A DNA stretch of 64,000 nucleotides, from NCBI RefSeq assembly GCF_030453185.1, contig NZ_JAKDKW010000001.1, forward strand, positions 1 through 64,000. The letters are read 5' to 3'. Below are positions 28,316 to 37,054 of the stretch, piece by piece. The DNA comes from Yaniella sp. (lineage in GTDB: Bacteria; Actinomycetota; Actinomycetes; Actinomycetales; Micrococcaceae). Each line of letters starts with the position of its first letter. The stretch's first letter is position 1. The position numbers and the translations under genes were made by a program. A model generated the notes under the pieces. That model saw only the letters and a program-made list of their open reading frames with translations, searched no databases and was not told where the DNA came from.

Positions 28316-31300
28316 GTGTGAGTCAACTTCGGTTGCTCTCTACGGGACTCCGAGATGGCGCCCGAGCTGAGTCGCTGCTGCAATCTGCTGAGCTTGCAGA
28401 CCAAGACCAAGAAAACCTCCTGAGCCAGTTGGCGGTCGCGCCGGACCCCGATCAGGCGTTATTGCTGCTCATCCGTTTACTCGAGCGAGATGTCTCGATT
28501 GGGAAACTGGTGGCCGATGGCCGGGCAAAGCCATTGCTGCGCTTACTTGGTGCTTCCGAGGCCCTCGGCGAGTTTCTGATCCGTCGGCCCGAACATATCG
28601 ATATCTTCAGCAACCCCGATGCCGCATCCACGCCAGCAAGCGGGGGACTGGCGGACGATAGCGGCGAGTTAAAAGCCGCTGACGCACAGCTGCGCGCCGT
28701 CTTATTGCGTGCCGTTGGTGCTGACCCTGACGCCCAGCAGCCCGTTGCGAGCGTCACCGGAAAAGACGCTGCCGTTGTCTTGCGTACCGAGTATCGGCGT
28801 CAGCTGGTCGCCATCACGGTGCAAGATCTTATGTCAGCTGATCCCGTGACACTACAGCCCATTGTCTCGGTATGGCTCTCAGACCTTGCCACCGCCACCC
28901 TTGAAGCTGCCCTTGCCGTATCGCGGGCCGAAGCCCAAACGCGGCACGAGCACACGGACGATGTTGAGCTGACCGTTGTGGCCATGGGTAAATGTGGTGC
29001 CCGCGAACTGAATTACTTCTCAGACGTCGACGTCATCTTCGTGCACGATCTTGTCGAAGATTCCACGTTGTCTCCAGAAGCAGCGGCCGATATCGCTGTC
29101 GATCTGGCCGCTGGGATTTCCACGGTGATCACTCAGCCTGCACGCGAAGCTGGCCTGTGGGAAGTTGACACCAACCTGCGGCCTGAAGGACAGGACGGTG
29201 TCTTATCTCGGACTATTGCCTCGCATCTGGAGTACTACCAGCGCTGGGCCCACACCTGGGAATTCCAAGCACTGCTGAAAGCTCGACCCGTTGCAGGTGC
29301 GCTGCCCTTGGGCCAGCGCTACCTCGATGTCCTGGGACCGATGATCTGGCAGGCATCCACGCGGCCCGGCTTCGTCCGTCAAGTGCAGCGCATGCGTAAT
29401 CGGGTTATTGACCACATCGACCACCAGCAACGTCAGCGTGAAATCAAGCTCGGCCCTGGCGGGCTTCGCGACGTCGAGTTTCCCGCACAGTTGTTGCAAC
29501 TGGTGCACGGCAAAACCGATCCAGAACTGCGCGTTCGGGCCACAGAAGATGCGCTGGATGCGCTGCAAGCCAACAGCTATATCGGCCCGAGTGATGCCCA
29601 AGTCATGGCTAGCAACTATCGGTTCCTACGACTGATTGAACATCGCGTGCAGCTGGTACAACTGCGACGTACCCACATGATGCCCGATGATGAAGAAGAA
29701 TTGCGAAGCCTGGCGCGCGGGGTTCGCCCCATGGACGGTGGTTGGCCTAAAGATTATCAACAACTCGTCAAGGCCTGGCAGGCCACCGTACGTTCCAACC
29801 GCACACTGTTTGAACGGATATTCTATCGCCCGTTGCTGCCGACAACCGCAGCACTCTCAACCGACGACGCACGGCTCACCCCTGAAGCAGCCACCGCGAG
29901 GTTGGCGGCACTGGGCTACCGTGACCCAACCGGCGCAGTCCGGCACATTGAATCACTCACCTCAGGAGTCTCCAGGCAAGCGAAACTGCAACGCCAAATT
30001 TTGCCGGCGATGCTGGGATGGTTAGCGTCGGGCCCCGACCCCGACGGTGGGCTGTTAGGTTTTCGGAAACTCAGCGAGTCGGTGGGCGGCTCGCACTGGT
30101 ACCTCCACATGTTGCGCGACTCCTCGGCTGCCGGTGAGCGTCTAGCCCACGTGCTGTCCTCTTCGCGTTATATCGCCGATATGTTGGAGCACACCCCGCA
30201 GTCCGCAGCCTGGATGGACCGGGACCAAGACTTGATGCCGCTGAGCTTGGCTACGTTGCAAACCGAAATATCAGCTTTGCTGCGTCGTCATCCGCATCTG
30301 CCAGATGCAGCGCGCTACATTCGGCTGGTGCGCCGTCGTGAAGGACTGCGCATTAGCCTTGCCGACGCCTGCGGCCTCATTGAGCAGCAGCAGGTTTCGG
30401 AAGCCCTCGCAGCTGCCGACCAAGCGTCGGTTGAAGCTCTGCTAGATGTTGTCCATGACCACGTAGAACAAAAATGGGGCGGAGAGGCAGCGCCCGCGAA
30501 TGTTGCGGTGATCGCTATGGGGCGCCAGGGAGGTTGCGAAGCCGGATATGGTTCCGATGTTGATGTGATGTTCGTGCACCAACCCGCACCAGGCGTTGCG
30601 CCGGCTGAAGCGACGCGCTTTAGCGTGGAAGTTGCCAAAGCCCTCATCAGCTTCATGAAGATGCCGACTCGGCCCCCAATTGTGTTGGAACCAATACTGG
30701 AAATCGACGCCGACCTACGCCCCGAAGGCCGCCGGGGTCCACTGGTGCGCTCACTTGATTCGTATAAGGCATACTTCGAACAGTGGGCGGATACCTGGGA
30801 AGTTCAGGCACTGCTGAAAGCACGCCCGTTGGCGGGCGCCCAATACCTGCTTGATGAATTCATGGAGTGGGCTGACTCAGTCCGGTATACCCACGGGCTC
30901 AACAGTGTCCAAGAACAGGCGATTCAACGTATGAAGGCACGGGTCGAGGCTGAACGCTTGCCGCGCGGCGCGGAACCTACACGACACATAAAACTTGGCC
31001 GAGGGGGACTGACTGACGTCGAGTGGCTTGCCCAGACGCTCCAGCTGAAATACACGCCTGACTATCCAGCATTGCGAACCACCAACACACTCGATGCTTT
31101 AGAAGCCGCTAAAGAGGCTGAGCTACTGGATGCTGAGGATGCCGATATTTTGATAGCGGCATGGAGCTTCGCTACCAGAATTCGTTCGGGAATTGTCATC
31201 TCGTCAGCGAAATCTTCTGACGTGCTGCCCACGAATCGGGAACAACTCGAAGCCCTGGCTCGCTGGACCGGCTATGACTCAGGTGAAGTCGGGGAATTCG

Positions 31301-31401
31301 AGGACGATTACCTGCGGATCACCCGACATGCTCGCGCCGTATTTGAACGTGTGTTCTACGGGATGTCGCCGAAGCGTTCCTCACGGTCACACGAAAGCTA
31401 G
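28312..31401 (+). CDS. glnE: Bifunctional glutamine synthetase adenylyltransferase/adenylyl-removing enzyme GlnE
   Basis: GlnE adenylylates and deadenylylates glutamine synthetase to match activity to nitrogen supply. The 1029-aa product has two nucleotidyltransferase domains. The N-terminal one has GARELNYFSDVDVIFVHD (about 228-245) and the C-terminal one GCEAGYGSDVDVMFVHQ (about 740-756). Each is followed by an LRPEG motif (NLRPEGQDG, DLRPEGRRG) and a helical bundle with GPGGLRDVEF or GRGGLTDVEW. The likely target is GlnA1, which keeps the Tyr site, rather than the neighbouring GlnA2. A terminator follows 30 bp downstream. Confidence 0.95.
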   Translation: MSVSQLRLLSTGLRDGARAESLLQSAELADQDQENLLSQLAVAPDPDQALLLLIRLLERDVSIGKLVADGRAKPLLRLLGASEALGEFLIRRPEHIDIFSNPDAASTPASGGLADDSGELKAADAQLRAVLLRAVGADPDAQQPVASVTGKDAAVVLRTEYRRQLVAITVQDLMSADPVTLQPIVSVWLSDLATATLEAALAVSRAEAQTRHEHTDDVELTVVAMGKCGARELNYFSDVDVIFVHDLVEDSTLSPEAAADIAVDLAAGISTVITQPAREAGLWEVDTNLRPEGQDGVLSRTIASHLEYYQRWAHTWEFQALLKARPVAGALPLGQRYLDVLGPMIWQASTRPGFVRQVQRMRNRVIDHIDHQQRQREIKLGPGGLRDVEFPAQLLQLVHGKTDPELRVRATEDALDALQANSYIGPSDAQVMASNYRFLRLIEHRVQLVQLRRTHMMPDDEEELRSLARGVRPMDGGWPKDYQQLVKAWQATVRSNRTLFERIFYRPLLPTTAALSTDDARLTPEAATARLAALGYRDPTGAVRHIESLTSGVSRQAKLQRQILPAMLGWLASGPDPDGGLLGFRKLSESVGGSHWYLHMLRDSSAAGERLAHVLSSSRYIADMLEHTPQSAAWMDRDQDLMPLSLATLQTEISALLRRHPHLPDAARYIRLVRRREGLRISLADACGLIEQQQVSEALAAADQASVEALLDVVHDHVEQKWGGEAAPANVAVIAMGRQGGCEAGYGSDVDVMFVHQPAPGVAPAEATRFSVEVAKALISFMKMPTRPPIVLEPILEIDADLRPEGRRGPLVRSLDSYKAYFEQWADTWEVQALLKARPLAGAQYLLDEFMEWADSVRYTHGLNSVQEQAIQRMKARVEAERLPRGAEPTRHIKLGRGGLTDVEWLAQTLQLKYTPDYPALRTTNTLDALEAAKEAELLDAEDADILIAAWSFATRIRSGIVISSAKSSDVLPTNREQLEALARWTGYDSGEVGEFEDDYLRITRHARAVFERVFYGMSPKRSSRSHES

Positions 31402-31430
31402 GCTCGCTGAATGACACAGCCCCAAAAGAA

Positions 31431-31459
31431 CGGCCCTCCAACTCTGAGTTGAAGGGCCG
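31431..31459. terminator. Terminator between glnE and LLM gene
   Basis: CGGCCCTCCAACT and AGTTGAAGGGCCG pair over 12 of 13 positions around CTG. It lies between the convergent glnE and monooxygenase genes and could serve both. No long T run follows on either strand. Confidence 0.65.
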
Positions 31460-31473
31460 CAGATTGCCGGTGT

Positions 31474-32463
31474 TTAACGGTGAATGATGTGATCCGACAT
31501 CAATTGCAGAGCACGTTTCCGGTCCTCAAGTGGGCCAGCCATATTGGTGATTATGAGTTCGTCAGCGTTGACACGTGAGGCGAATTCATCCAACCAGTCA
31601 CGCACGGTGTCTGGTGTACCGACCGCGGTCATTTCCAACATCTGCAGCACTTGCTGGCCCGGAGGCGAGTGAAGAAGCTGGTCGACGTCATCGTCTGTGA
31701 GCTTCCGGCCACGACCCAGCATGGTGCGGATACGTGCGCGCTTGGCGCTGTCCCACATTTCTTGGGCACGCTCTTCGGTATCGGCAACGACCACGTTGGC
31801 GGCCGCAATGAAATGGGGCTTTGGCAGGTCTTCGGACGGGGTGAACTCGGTACGATACATCGCCGCAGCCGATTCAAGCATCTGCGGTGCGAAGTGGGAC
31901 GCAAAACTGTACGTCATACCCAGCTGAGCGGCCAATTGTGCACCGAAGTGCGAGGAACCCAGAATGATCAGTGGGACATTGGTGCCTGATCCGGGATACG
32001 CGTTGATCCCCGGGATGCGCGACTCGTCTTTGAGATAGCCTTGCAGTTCCAACACATCGGATGGGAAGCGCTCGGAAGATTGGTTGGTGCGGCGCAGTGC
32101 CATCAGGGTTTTCTGGTCGGTGCCGGGGGCCCGGCCCAACCCGAGGTCGATGCGGTCGCCGTAGAGCTCTTTGAGCGTACCGAATTGTTCGGCGATTATT
32201 AACGGTGCGTGGTTGGGAAGCATGATGCCGCCGGCCCCTAGGCGAATATTTGTAGTGTGCGCACCGATATGTGCCAACAAAACCGATGTGGCCGACGACG
32301 CGATAGTTTCCATGTTGTGGTGTTCTGCAAACCACAGACGGTGGAAACCAAGTTCGTCGGCCATCACGGCAAGTTCCGTGGATTCTTTCAGGGATTCAGC
32401 GATCGGTTGTCCATGACGGACGGTTGCCAAATCCAGGATGGACGCGGGATAGGGAGCAGTCAA
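31474..32463 (-). CDS. LLM-class flavin-dependent monooxygenase
   Basis: This is a luciferase-like (bacterial luciferase alpha-type TIM barrel) FMN-dependent oxidoreductase of 329 aa. Typical blocks are MADELGFHRLWFAEHHNM (about 35-52), IRLGAGGIMLPNHAPL, the FGTLKELYGDRIDLGLGRAPG segment and LIILGSSHFGAQLAAQLG. It matches the MsnO8-like subfamily; the substrate cannot be read. The start is a TTG with GGAGG 4 nt upstream. It lies 53 bp downstream of ribH in the same direction with no clear terminator between, so it may be the last gene of the riboflavin operon that supplies its cofactor. Confidence 0.88.
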   Translation of the reverse strand: MTAPYPASILDLATVRHGQPIAESLKESTELAVMADELGFHRLWFAEHHNMETIASSATSVLLAHIGAHTTNIRLGAGGIMLPNHAPLIIAEQFGTLKELYGDRIDLGLGRAPGTDQKTLMALRRTNQSSERFPSDVLELQGYLKDESRIPGINAYPGSGTNVPLIILGSSHFGAQLAAQLGMTYSFASHFAPQMLESAAAMYRTEFTPSEDLPKPHFIAAANVVVADTEERAQEMWDSAKRARIRTMLGRGRKLTDDDVDQLLHSPPGQQVLQMLEMTAVGTPDTVRDWLDEFASRVNADELIITNMAGPLEDRKRALQLMSDHIIHR

Positions 32464-32516
32464 AGTACCTCCAAAGTAGTGACGTCTAGAAGGTACAGCG
32501 CCCAGTGAGGCCTAGA

Positions 32517-32987
32517 TTATTCCGCGAGGTCGCTGACCGTCACGGCTAACTGCAGGGCAGCTTCGGCGGCTTCTTGACCTTTGGACTCCGAAGAGTCGTC
32601 AAGTCCGGCGCGGTCTAGTGCCTGGGCGTCGTTGTCCACGGTGAGAATACCGAAACCCACAGGCTTTCCGGCGTCTAGTTGTACGCGGGTGAGTCCAGAG
32701 GTCACGGCATCAGCAACGAAATCAAAGTGCGGTGTATCGCCGCGAATAATGACCCCGAGACATACGACGGCGTCGTAGCCGTTGGCCAGTGCGGCTTGGG
32801 CGGCAAGTGGAATTTCGAAGGACCCGGCTACGGTGACGAGTTTATGGGCCGCCCCGGAAGCTTCGAGGGTGGCGCTGGCCCCGTCGATGAGACCATTCAT
32901 GACGGTGGTATGCCATGATCCGGCGATGATGGCAATGCGGTATCCGGTGGCGTCAACTGCTAATTGGGGTGCTCCGTGTTTGGCCAT
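32517..32987 (-). CDS. ribH: 6,7-dimethyl-8-ribityllumazine synthase RibH
   Basis: RibH condenses 5-amino-6-ribitylaminouracil with dihydroxybutanone phosphate to lumazine, the penultimate riboflavin step. The 156-aa product contains AIIAGSWHTTVMNGLIDGA, VTVAGSFEIPLAAQ, VVCLGVIIRGDTPHFDFVAD and the final FGILTVDN. Length is normal for the family. It is 7 bp downstream of ribBA in the rib operon. Confidence 0.95.
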   Translation of the reverse strand: MAKHGAPQLAVDATGYRIAIIAGSWHTTVMNGLIDGASATLEASGAAHKLVTVAGSFEIPLAAQAALANGYDAVVCLGVIIRGDTPHFDFVADAVTSGLTRVQLDAGKPVGFGILTVDNDAQALDRAGLDDSSESKGQEAAEAALQLAVTVSDLAE

Positions 32988-32994
32988 GGTGTTC

Positions 32995-34233
32995 CTATTC
33001 TGCTGGGATGACGTGATCGAGTTTGGTGGCTTTGGTGGTCAGATAATCAGCGTTTTCGGGGTGTCGGCCGACCACCAGCCCGATGCGCTCAGTGACGTTA
33101 ATGCCGTTGGCTTGAAGCTGATCGACCTTATCCGGGTTGTTAGTCAATAATTTGACGTTGTTGATGCCCAGACTGTCTAAAATCTCTGCTGCTGCAGTGT
33201 AGCTGCGGGCATCAACGGGCAGGCCAAGGTGTTCGTTCGCCTCGATCGTGTCCAAACCGGTGGATTGCAGCTGGTAGGCGCGGATCTTGTTGCCCAGCCC
33301 GATACCGCGTCCTTCTTGGCCGCGTAGGTAGATGACGATACCGCCGTGCGTACCGATATGTTCTAGCGCTGAATCGAGTTGTGCCCCGCATTCGCATTTC
33401 AGCGAACCGAAAGCTTCACCGGTGAGGCACTCAGAATGTACGCGGACAACGGTGGGCTGATCGGTGGCCAACACCGTATCTGGACCGATAAGCGCCAGGT
33501 GTTCGACCCCGGCTTTGCGGTCGCGGTAAACCTTCATGGTCAATGGGCCGAAGCTGGTGGGGACGAGTGCTTCGGCACGCTGCGAGACGTGCCGGTGGAT
33601 AACCTCTGACGGCGCAGTCTCCGGATGGTTTTGGTTCAGGTAGGCGGCCAACGCTTCGATAGTGATCACCGGGATATCATGTTCGGCTCCCAGGTCGACA
33701 AGGCCGGGTAAACGCATCATGTCGCCGTCGTCGGCAACAATTTCTGCGATCACACCGACCGGTGACAGCCCGGCCAGCTGCATGAGTTCGACAGCGGCTT
33801 CGGTGTGGCCAGGACGCTGCCGGACACCACCGGAGACGGCGCGCAGCGGCAGAATATGGCCGGGACGATTCAGGTCACTGGGGACAGTGTCGGGGGAAGC
33901 CAACAGGTTCACGGTGTGAGAACGATCGGCAGCCGAGATGCCTGTGGTGACCCCTTCGGCTGCATCAACGGTCACCGTGTAGGCGGTTTGGCGCACATCT
34001 TGGTTTTGAGAGACCATCATGGGCAGTTCTAGTCGGTCGGCAATTCCATCCGACATTGGCGCACATAATAGTCCCGAGGAGTACTCGACCATGAAGGCAA
34101 TTGTTTCGGTGGTGGCGAGTTCGGCGGAAATGATCAGGTCACCCTCGTTTTCGCGGTCCTCGTCGTCTGCGACGATAACCGGTTGACCTGCCGCGATGAC
34201 ATCGATGGCTTGCTGAATGGTGGCGAGTTTCAT
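32995..34233 (-). CDS. ribBA: Bifunctional DHBP synthase/GTP cyclohydrolase II RibBA
   Basis: This fused enzyme makes both riboflavin precursors: dihydroxybutanone phosphate from ribulose 5-phosphate (N-terminal half) and the pyrimidine from GTP (C-terminal half). The DHBP synthase domain has VIVADDEDRENEGDL (about 19-33) and RPGHTEAAVEL. The cyclohydrolase domain has RVHSECLTGEAFGSLKCECG with the three zinc cysteines and YLRGQEGRGIGL. The 412-aa length is typical. Its start overlaps the ribE stop by 4 bp. Confidence 0.96.
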   Translation of the reverse strand: MKLATIQQAIDVIAAGQPVIVADDEDRENEGDLIISAELATTETIAFMVEYSSGLLCAPMSDGIADRLELPMMVSQNQDVRQTAYTVTVDAAEGVTTGISAADRSHTVNLLASPDTVPSDLNRPGHILPLRAVSGGVRQRPGHTEAAVELMQLAGLSPVGVIAEIVADDGDMMRLPGLVDLGAEHDIPVITIEALAAYLNQNHPETAPSEVIHRHVSQRAEALVPTSFGPLTMKVYRDRKAGVEHLALIGPDTVLATDQPTVVRVHSECLTGEAFGSLKCECGAQLDSALEHIGTHGGIVIYLRGQEGRGIGLGNKIRAYQLQSTGLDTIEANEHLGLPVDARSYTAAAEILDSLGINNVKLLTNNPDKVDQLQANGINVTERIGLVVGRHPENADYLTTKATKLDHVIPAE

Positions 34234-34853
34234 TTTTCCTCTTTGGTGTTGAACTGGAGCATACGGGCGACATGGCGGGCAAGGATGTCGGTTTCCAAAT
34301 TGACCACATCCCCAATCTCGGTTATGCCCAGCGTGGTCGCTTCAAGTGTTTCGGGGATGAGAAAGATATCGAACCAGTGCTGTGATGATTCGGGTTCGGT
34401 GACTTCGGCAACCGTCAGCGAGATACCGTTGACTGTGATGGATCCCTGGTCGATTAGATACGGTGCTAACCGTTCGGGCAGACTGATACGCATGCGGGTC
34501 CACTGTTCTCCGGGTTCGATCTCGCTGACCGTGGCGGTGGATTCCACATGCCCCTGCACAATGTGGCCCCCGAAGCGGTCGGCTGCCCCCATGGCAGGTT
34601 CCACATTGACTTTGTCTCCGGTGGTCTTTGTGCCCAGCGAGGTCAGCCGAAGAGTTTGGACCATCACGTCTGCGGTAAAACTGTGGTCGGTAAACTCTGT
34701 AACCGTCAGACAAACACCGTCGATGGCTATCGAATCACCACGCCGCACATCGATGAGCACACTAGGGGCGTGAATGGTGAGTGCCAACGTGTCGGGGGAG
34801 GTCTCGGTGATCGCGGTTATGTCACCGCGGGTTTGGATAATGCCGGTAAACAC
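34230..34853 (-). CDS. ribE: Riboflavin synthase alpha subunit
   Basis: This enzyme dismutates two lumazine molecules to riboflavin. The 207-aa product starts with MFTGII and has two lumazine-binding repeats, the first with SIAIDGVCLTV and the second with GSITVNGISLTV, plus the GGHIVQGHVE motif between them. It has a GTG start that overlaps the ribD stop by one base (TAGTG), so it is translated in coupling with ribD. This gene is also named ribC in Gram-positive bacteria. Confidence 0.95.
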   Translation of the reverse strand: MFTGIIQTRGDITAITETSPDTLALTIHAPSVLIDVRRGDSIAIDGVCLTVTEFTDHSFTADVMVQTLRLTSLGTKTTGDKVNVEPAMGAADRFGGHIVQGHVESTATVSEIEPGEQWTRMRISLPERLAPYLIDQGSITVNGISLTVAEVTEPESSQHWFDIFLIPETLEATTLGITEIGDVVNLETDILARHVARMLQFNTKEEK

Positions 34854-35911
34854 TAGTGATCCTTACGCAGGGTGGAAACGGTATCTGCCTCAAGTCGATG
34901 AATACTTGAGAAGGTCAATTTATGGGCGTCGGTGAGGGTTGGAACACCCAGCTCACCGACGGCTTGATGGGGCCCGCCCAGCAGTAGTGGCGCAGTGTAG
35001 ATCAACAGTTCATTGGCCAACTGCTCAGCTAAGACTGCCGTGGTGAATCGGGGACCGGCTTCAAGTAACACTCGTGGTGCCCCATCCACATACTCGGCCA
35101 GGGCCGTCAACTGGCTGCCGAGGTCTCGTCCTGAAAATTGCGGTGCACGATCAAATCCTCGCCAGGCCAATGCGGGATGCTGGTGGATTGCCGCATTGTT
35201 ATCGACATCGCTGGTACCGAAGATTACCGGTAGCGGTTGGTCTTGGGGCGCCACCAGGAGGTCTCCATGCTCATCGCGTGCCGTCAGAGCCGGATTGTCT
35301 GCGGCTACGGTGGCGCTAGTGGTCACGACAATATCTGCCAACGCGCGCTGCAGATGTACGTGACGACGTGCCTTGGCACCGGTGATCCACTGACTGGAGC
35401 CGTCAGCGGCCGCAAGCCGACCGTCTAACGACTGGGCCCATTTCGCAATGACCCGGCCGCGGGTTTGCTCGGTGCGTTGATGCCAGCCACGCAACAGTCG
35501 GGCCGTGGCTTCGGACTCCACCCCGCCGACGACTCGGTGACCACGGGCGAATAATTCGGTTGCACCACCCGATGAATGTTGGCCAAGATCGGGCTGCCCA
35601 TACACGATGGTGCCAATACCGGACGTATGGAGGGCCACAACACAAGGTGGTGTAGTGCCGGTATGGTTACACGGTTCTAGCGTGACGACGGCGGTGAGGG
35701 CCACTGGATTGAGCTGCGGATCCAGGTTTTTGAGTGCCGCCACTTCGGCATGGTCTGATCCGGATCCGGCGTGATAGCCCTCGGCAACAATGGAACCGGC
35801 CCCATCGATGATCACACAGCCCACTTGGGGATTAATATCATCTGATGGCCCGCGTTGTGCAAGCGTGATAGCACGCTGCATCGCAGAAGAAAGCTGGGTG
35901 TGAGATAACAT
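34853..35911 (-). CDS. ribD: Bifunctional deaminase/reductase RibD
   Basis: RibD deaminates and then NADPH-reduces the pyrimidine intermediate of riboflavin synthesis. The 352-aa product has an N-terminal zinc deaminase domain with HAEVAAL and PCNHTGTTPPC (about 50-90) and a C-terminal reductase domain (from about 150, VIAKWAQSLDGRLAAADGSSQWITG). It is the first gene of the operon. The ATG abuts a hairpin that encloses its AAGGAG ribosome site, downstream of an FMN riboswitch. Confidence 0.95.
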   Translation of the reverse strand: MLSHTQLSSAMQRAITLAQRGPSDDINPQVGCVIIDGAGSIVAEGYHAGSGSDHAEVAALKNLDPQLNPVALTAVVTLEPCNHTGTTPPCVVALHTSGIGTIVYGQPDLGQHSSGGATELFARGHRVVGGVESEATARLLRGWHQRTEQTRGRVIAKWAQSLDGRLAAADGSSQWITGAKARRHVHLQRALADIVVTTSATVAADNPALTARDEHGDLLVAPQDQPLPVIFGTSDVDNNAAIHQHPALAWRGFDRAPQFSGRDLGSQLTALAEYVDGAPRVLLEAGPRFTTAVLAEQLANELLIYTAPLLLGGPHQAVGELGVPTLTDAHKLTFSSIHRLEADTVSTLRKDH

Positions 35912-35944
35912 CCGGCGTCTGACTCCTTGATACAGGTGCGCCGG
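35912..35944 (-). promoter_or_regulatory. Shine-Dalgarno-enclosing hairpin before ribD
   Basis: On the minus strand CCGGCG (35944-35939) can pair with CGCCGG (35917-35912), enclosing the AAGGAG (35928-35923) in a 21-nt loop directly before the ATG. This looks like a translational expression platform for the FMN riboswitch. A second hairpin (35950-35970, GCTGCTA/TAGCAGC) lies between it and the aptamer and has no T run, so a transcription terminator is not evident. Confidence 0.5.
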
Positions 35945-35973
35945 GAATTGCTGCTAACAGTCGTAGCAGCGCG

Positions 35974-36098
35974 TTCCTCTCATCCGGACTAAAGCTTTAC
36001 GCCTATCACCGTCGGTACCAGAATTTCACTGGATCAACCCCGCGGGCGCGGGGGTCGCGGACTTTTACCGCCGGTTCGGATTCTCACCGACCCCGGAA
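35974..36098 (-). promoter_or_regulatory. FMN riboswitch (RFN element)
   Basis: On the minus strand the sequence shows the conserved RFN segments in order: GGGGTCGGTGAGAATCCGAACCGG, CGGTAAAAGTCCGCGACCCC, GTTGATCCAGTGAAATTCTGGTACCGACGGT, and TAGTCCGGATGAGAG. It lies 60 nt upstream of ribD. FMN binding should reduce expression of the rib operon; the output is probably translational. Confidence 0.95.
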
Positions 36099-36156
36099 CA
36101 CAACAACTACTGTACACCGAGTCCCTCACATTCGGCAGTTTTCAGCTTCATCTAGG

Positions 36157-36942
36157 TTAACCATTGAGATTCTCAAGCAATGACACGGTGTCGCTCGGGG
36201 TCAAGACGGTCGCCGGGTGTGGTCCTGCTGCTGCTAACCTAGAGCGCAAAACTTCTTGCGCGTCATCATCGATAGGCAATCCACCGCCAGCTGCAACGAC
36301 AGCGTTACCAGAACTACGGTGCACCAGTGTGGACGCATCAGCCAACGTCCAGGCCCCTTGAAATTCTCGAGCCACGGTGTGCAGGGCGCGAGCCTGTGCA
36401 GTAAAGAACTGTAGGCCGTCTTCGTCCTCGCCAATATTCACCAGGAGTACGCCCTGGGGAGCCAACCGGTCTATGAGCTCACGGTAGAAGTCCTCGCCGG
36501 TCAGATGCGCAGCCGTATCTCCGCCGGTGAAAATATCAACGACGACAGCATCAAAATAATGCATTTCCATTGCTTGGACCTGGGCGCGGGCATCGCCGGT
36601 CACTACATCCAGATGCGTTCCTTCGGGCAGTGGCAACTCGTCGACTACTAGCGGGATGAGCCGAGGGTCGAGTTCGACGACGGTTTGGTGAGAGCCTGGA
36701 CGGGTGGCTTGAATATACCGGGGGAGTGTCAGGGCACCGGCGCCCAGATGCAATACCTTGATCGGTTGCGTAGCTGGCCAACAGACGTCGATTACATTGG
36801 CGATGCGGTGGAGATATTCGAAACGGATCACACTGGGATCGACTAAGTCCACGTGCGATTGAACGTCGCCATCGAGTTCTAAGATCCACCCGTCGTCGAA
36901 TCCAGCGGGGATAATTTTTGCGTGCTCGGAGAAAGTACTCAT
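36157..36942 (-). CDS. Spermidine synthase-like SAM-fold protein
   Basis: This is a 261-aa Rossmann-fold protein with the polyamine synthase/methyltransferase motifs VLHLGAGALTLPRYI (about 63-77), TVVELDPRLIPLV, GDARAQVQ and YFDAVVVDIFTGGDTAAHL. Actinobacterial homologues are usually annotated as fused or spermidine synthase-like proteins. A partner such as speD is not nearby, so true polyamine synthesis is doubtful and a methyltransferase role is possible. It lies between the rib operon and glnA1, apparently as a single gene with a weak AGAAG ribosome site. Confidence 0.75.
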   Translation of the reverse strand: MSTFSEHAKIIPAGFDDGWILELDGDVQSHVDLVDPSVIRFEYLHRIANVIDVCWPATQPIKVLHLGAGALTLPRYIQATRPGSHQTVVELDPRLIPLVVDELPLPEGTHLDVVTGDARAQVQAMEMHYFDAVVVDIFTGGDTAAHLTGEDFYRELIDRLAPQGVLLVNIGEDEDGLQFFTAQARALHTVAREFQGAWTLADASTLVHRSSGNAVVAAGGGLPIDDDAQEVLRSRLAAAGPHPATVLTPSDTVSLLENLNG

Positions 36943-36973
36943 GATCTTCTAGCGTAGACGCAATGCGGATACA

Positions 36974-37027
36974 TAAAACAAAGTCCCCGGCCACACGTGC
37001 CGAGTTTGGCAGTTGCGGACCGGGGAC
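36974..37027 (-). terminator. Intrinsic terminator of glnA1
   Basis: On the minus strand GTCCCCGG and CCGGGGAC pair as the outer stem, with an inner TGCC/GGCA hairpin, and are followed by TTTGTTTT. It begins 28 bp after the glnA1 stop. Confidence 0.75.
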
Positions 37028-37054
37028 CCTGGATTGCTGTGGTCGCCTGAGGGA

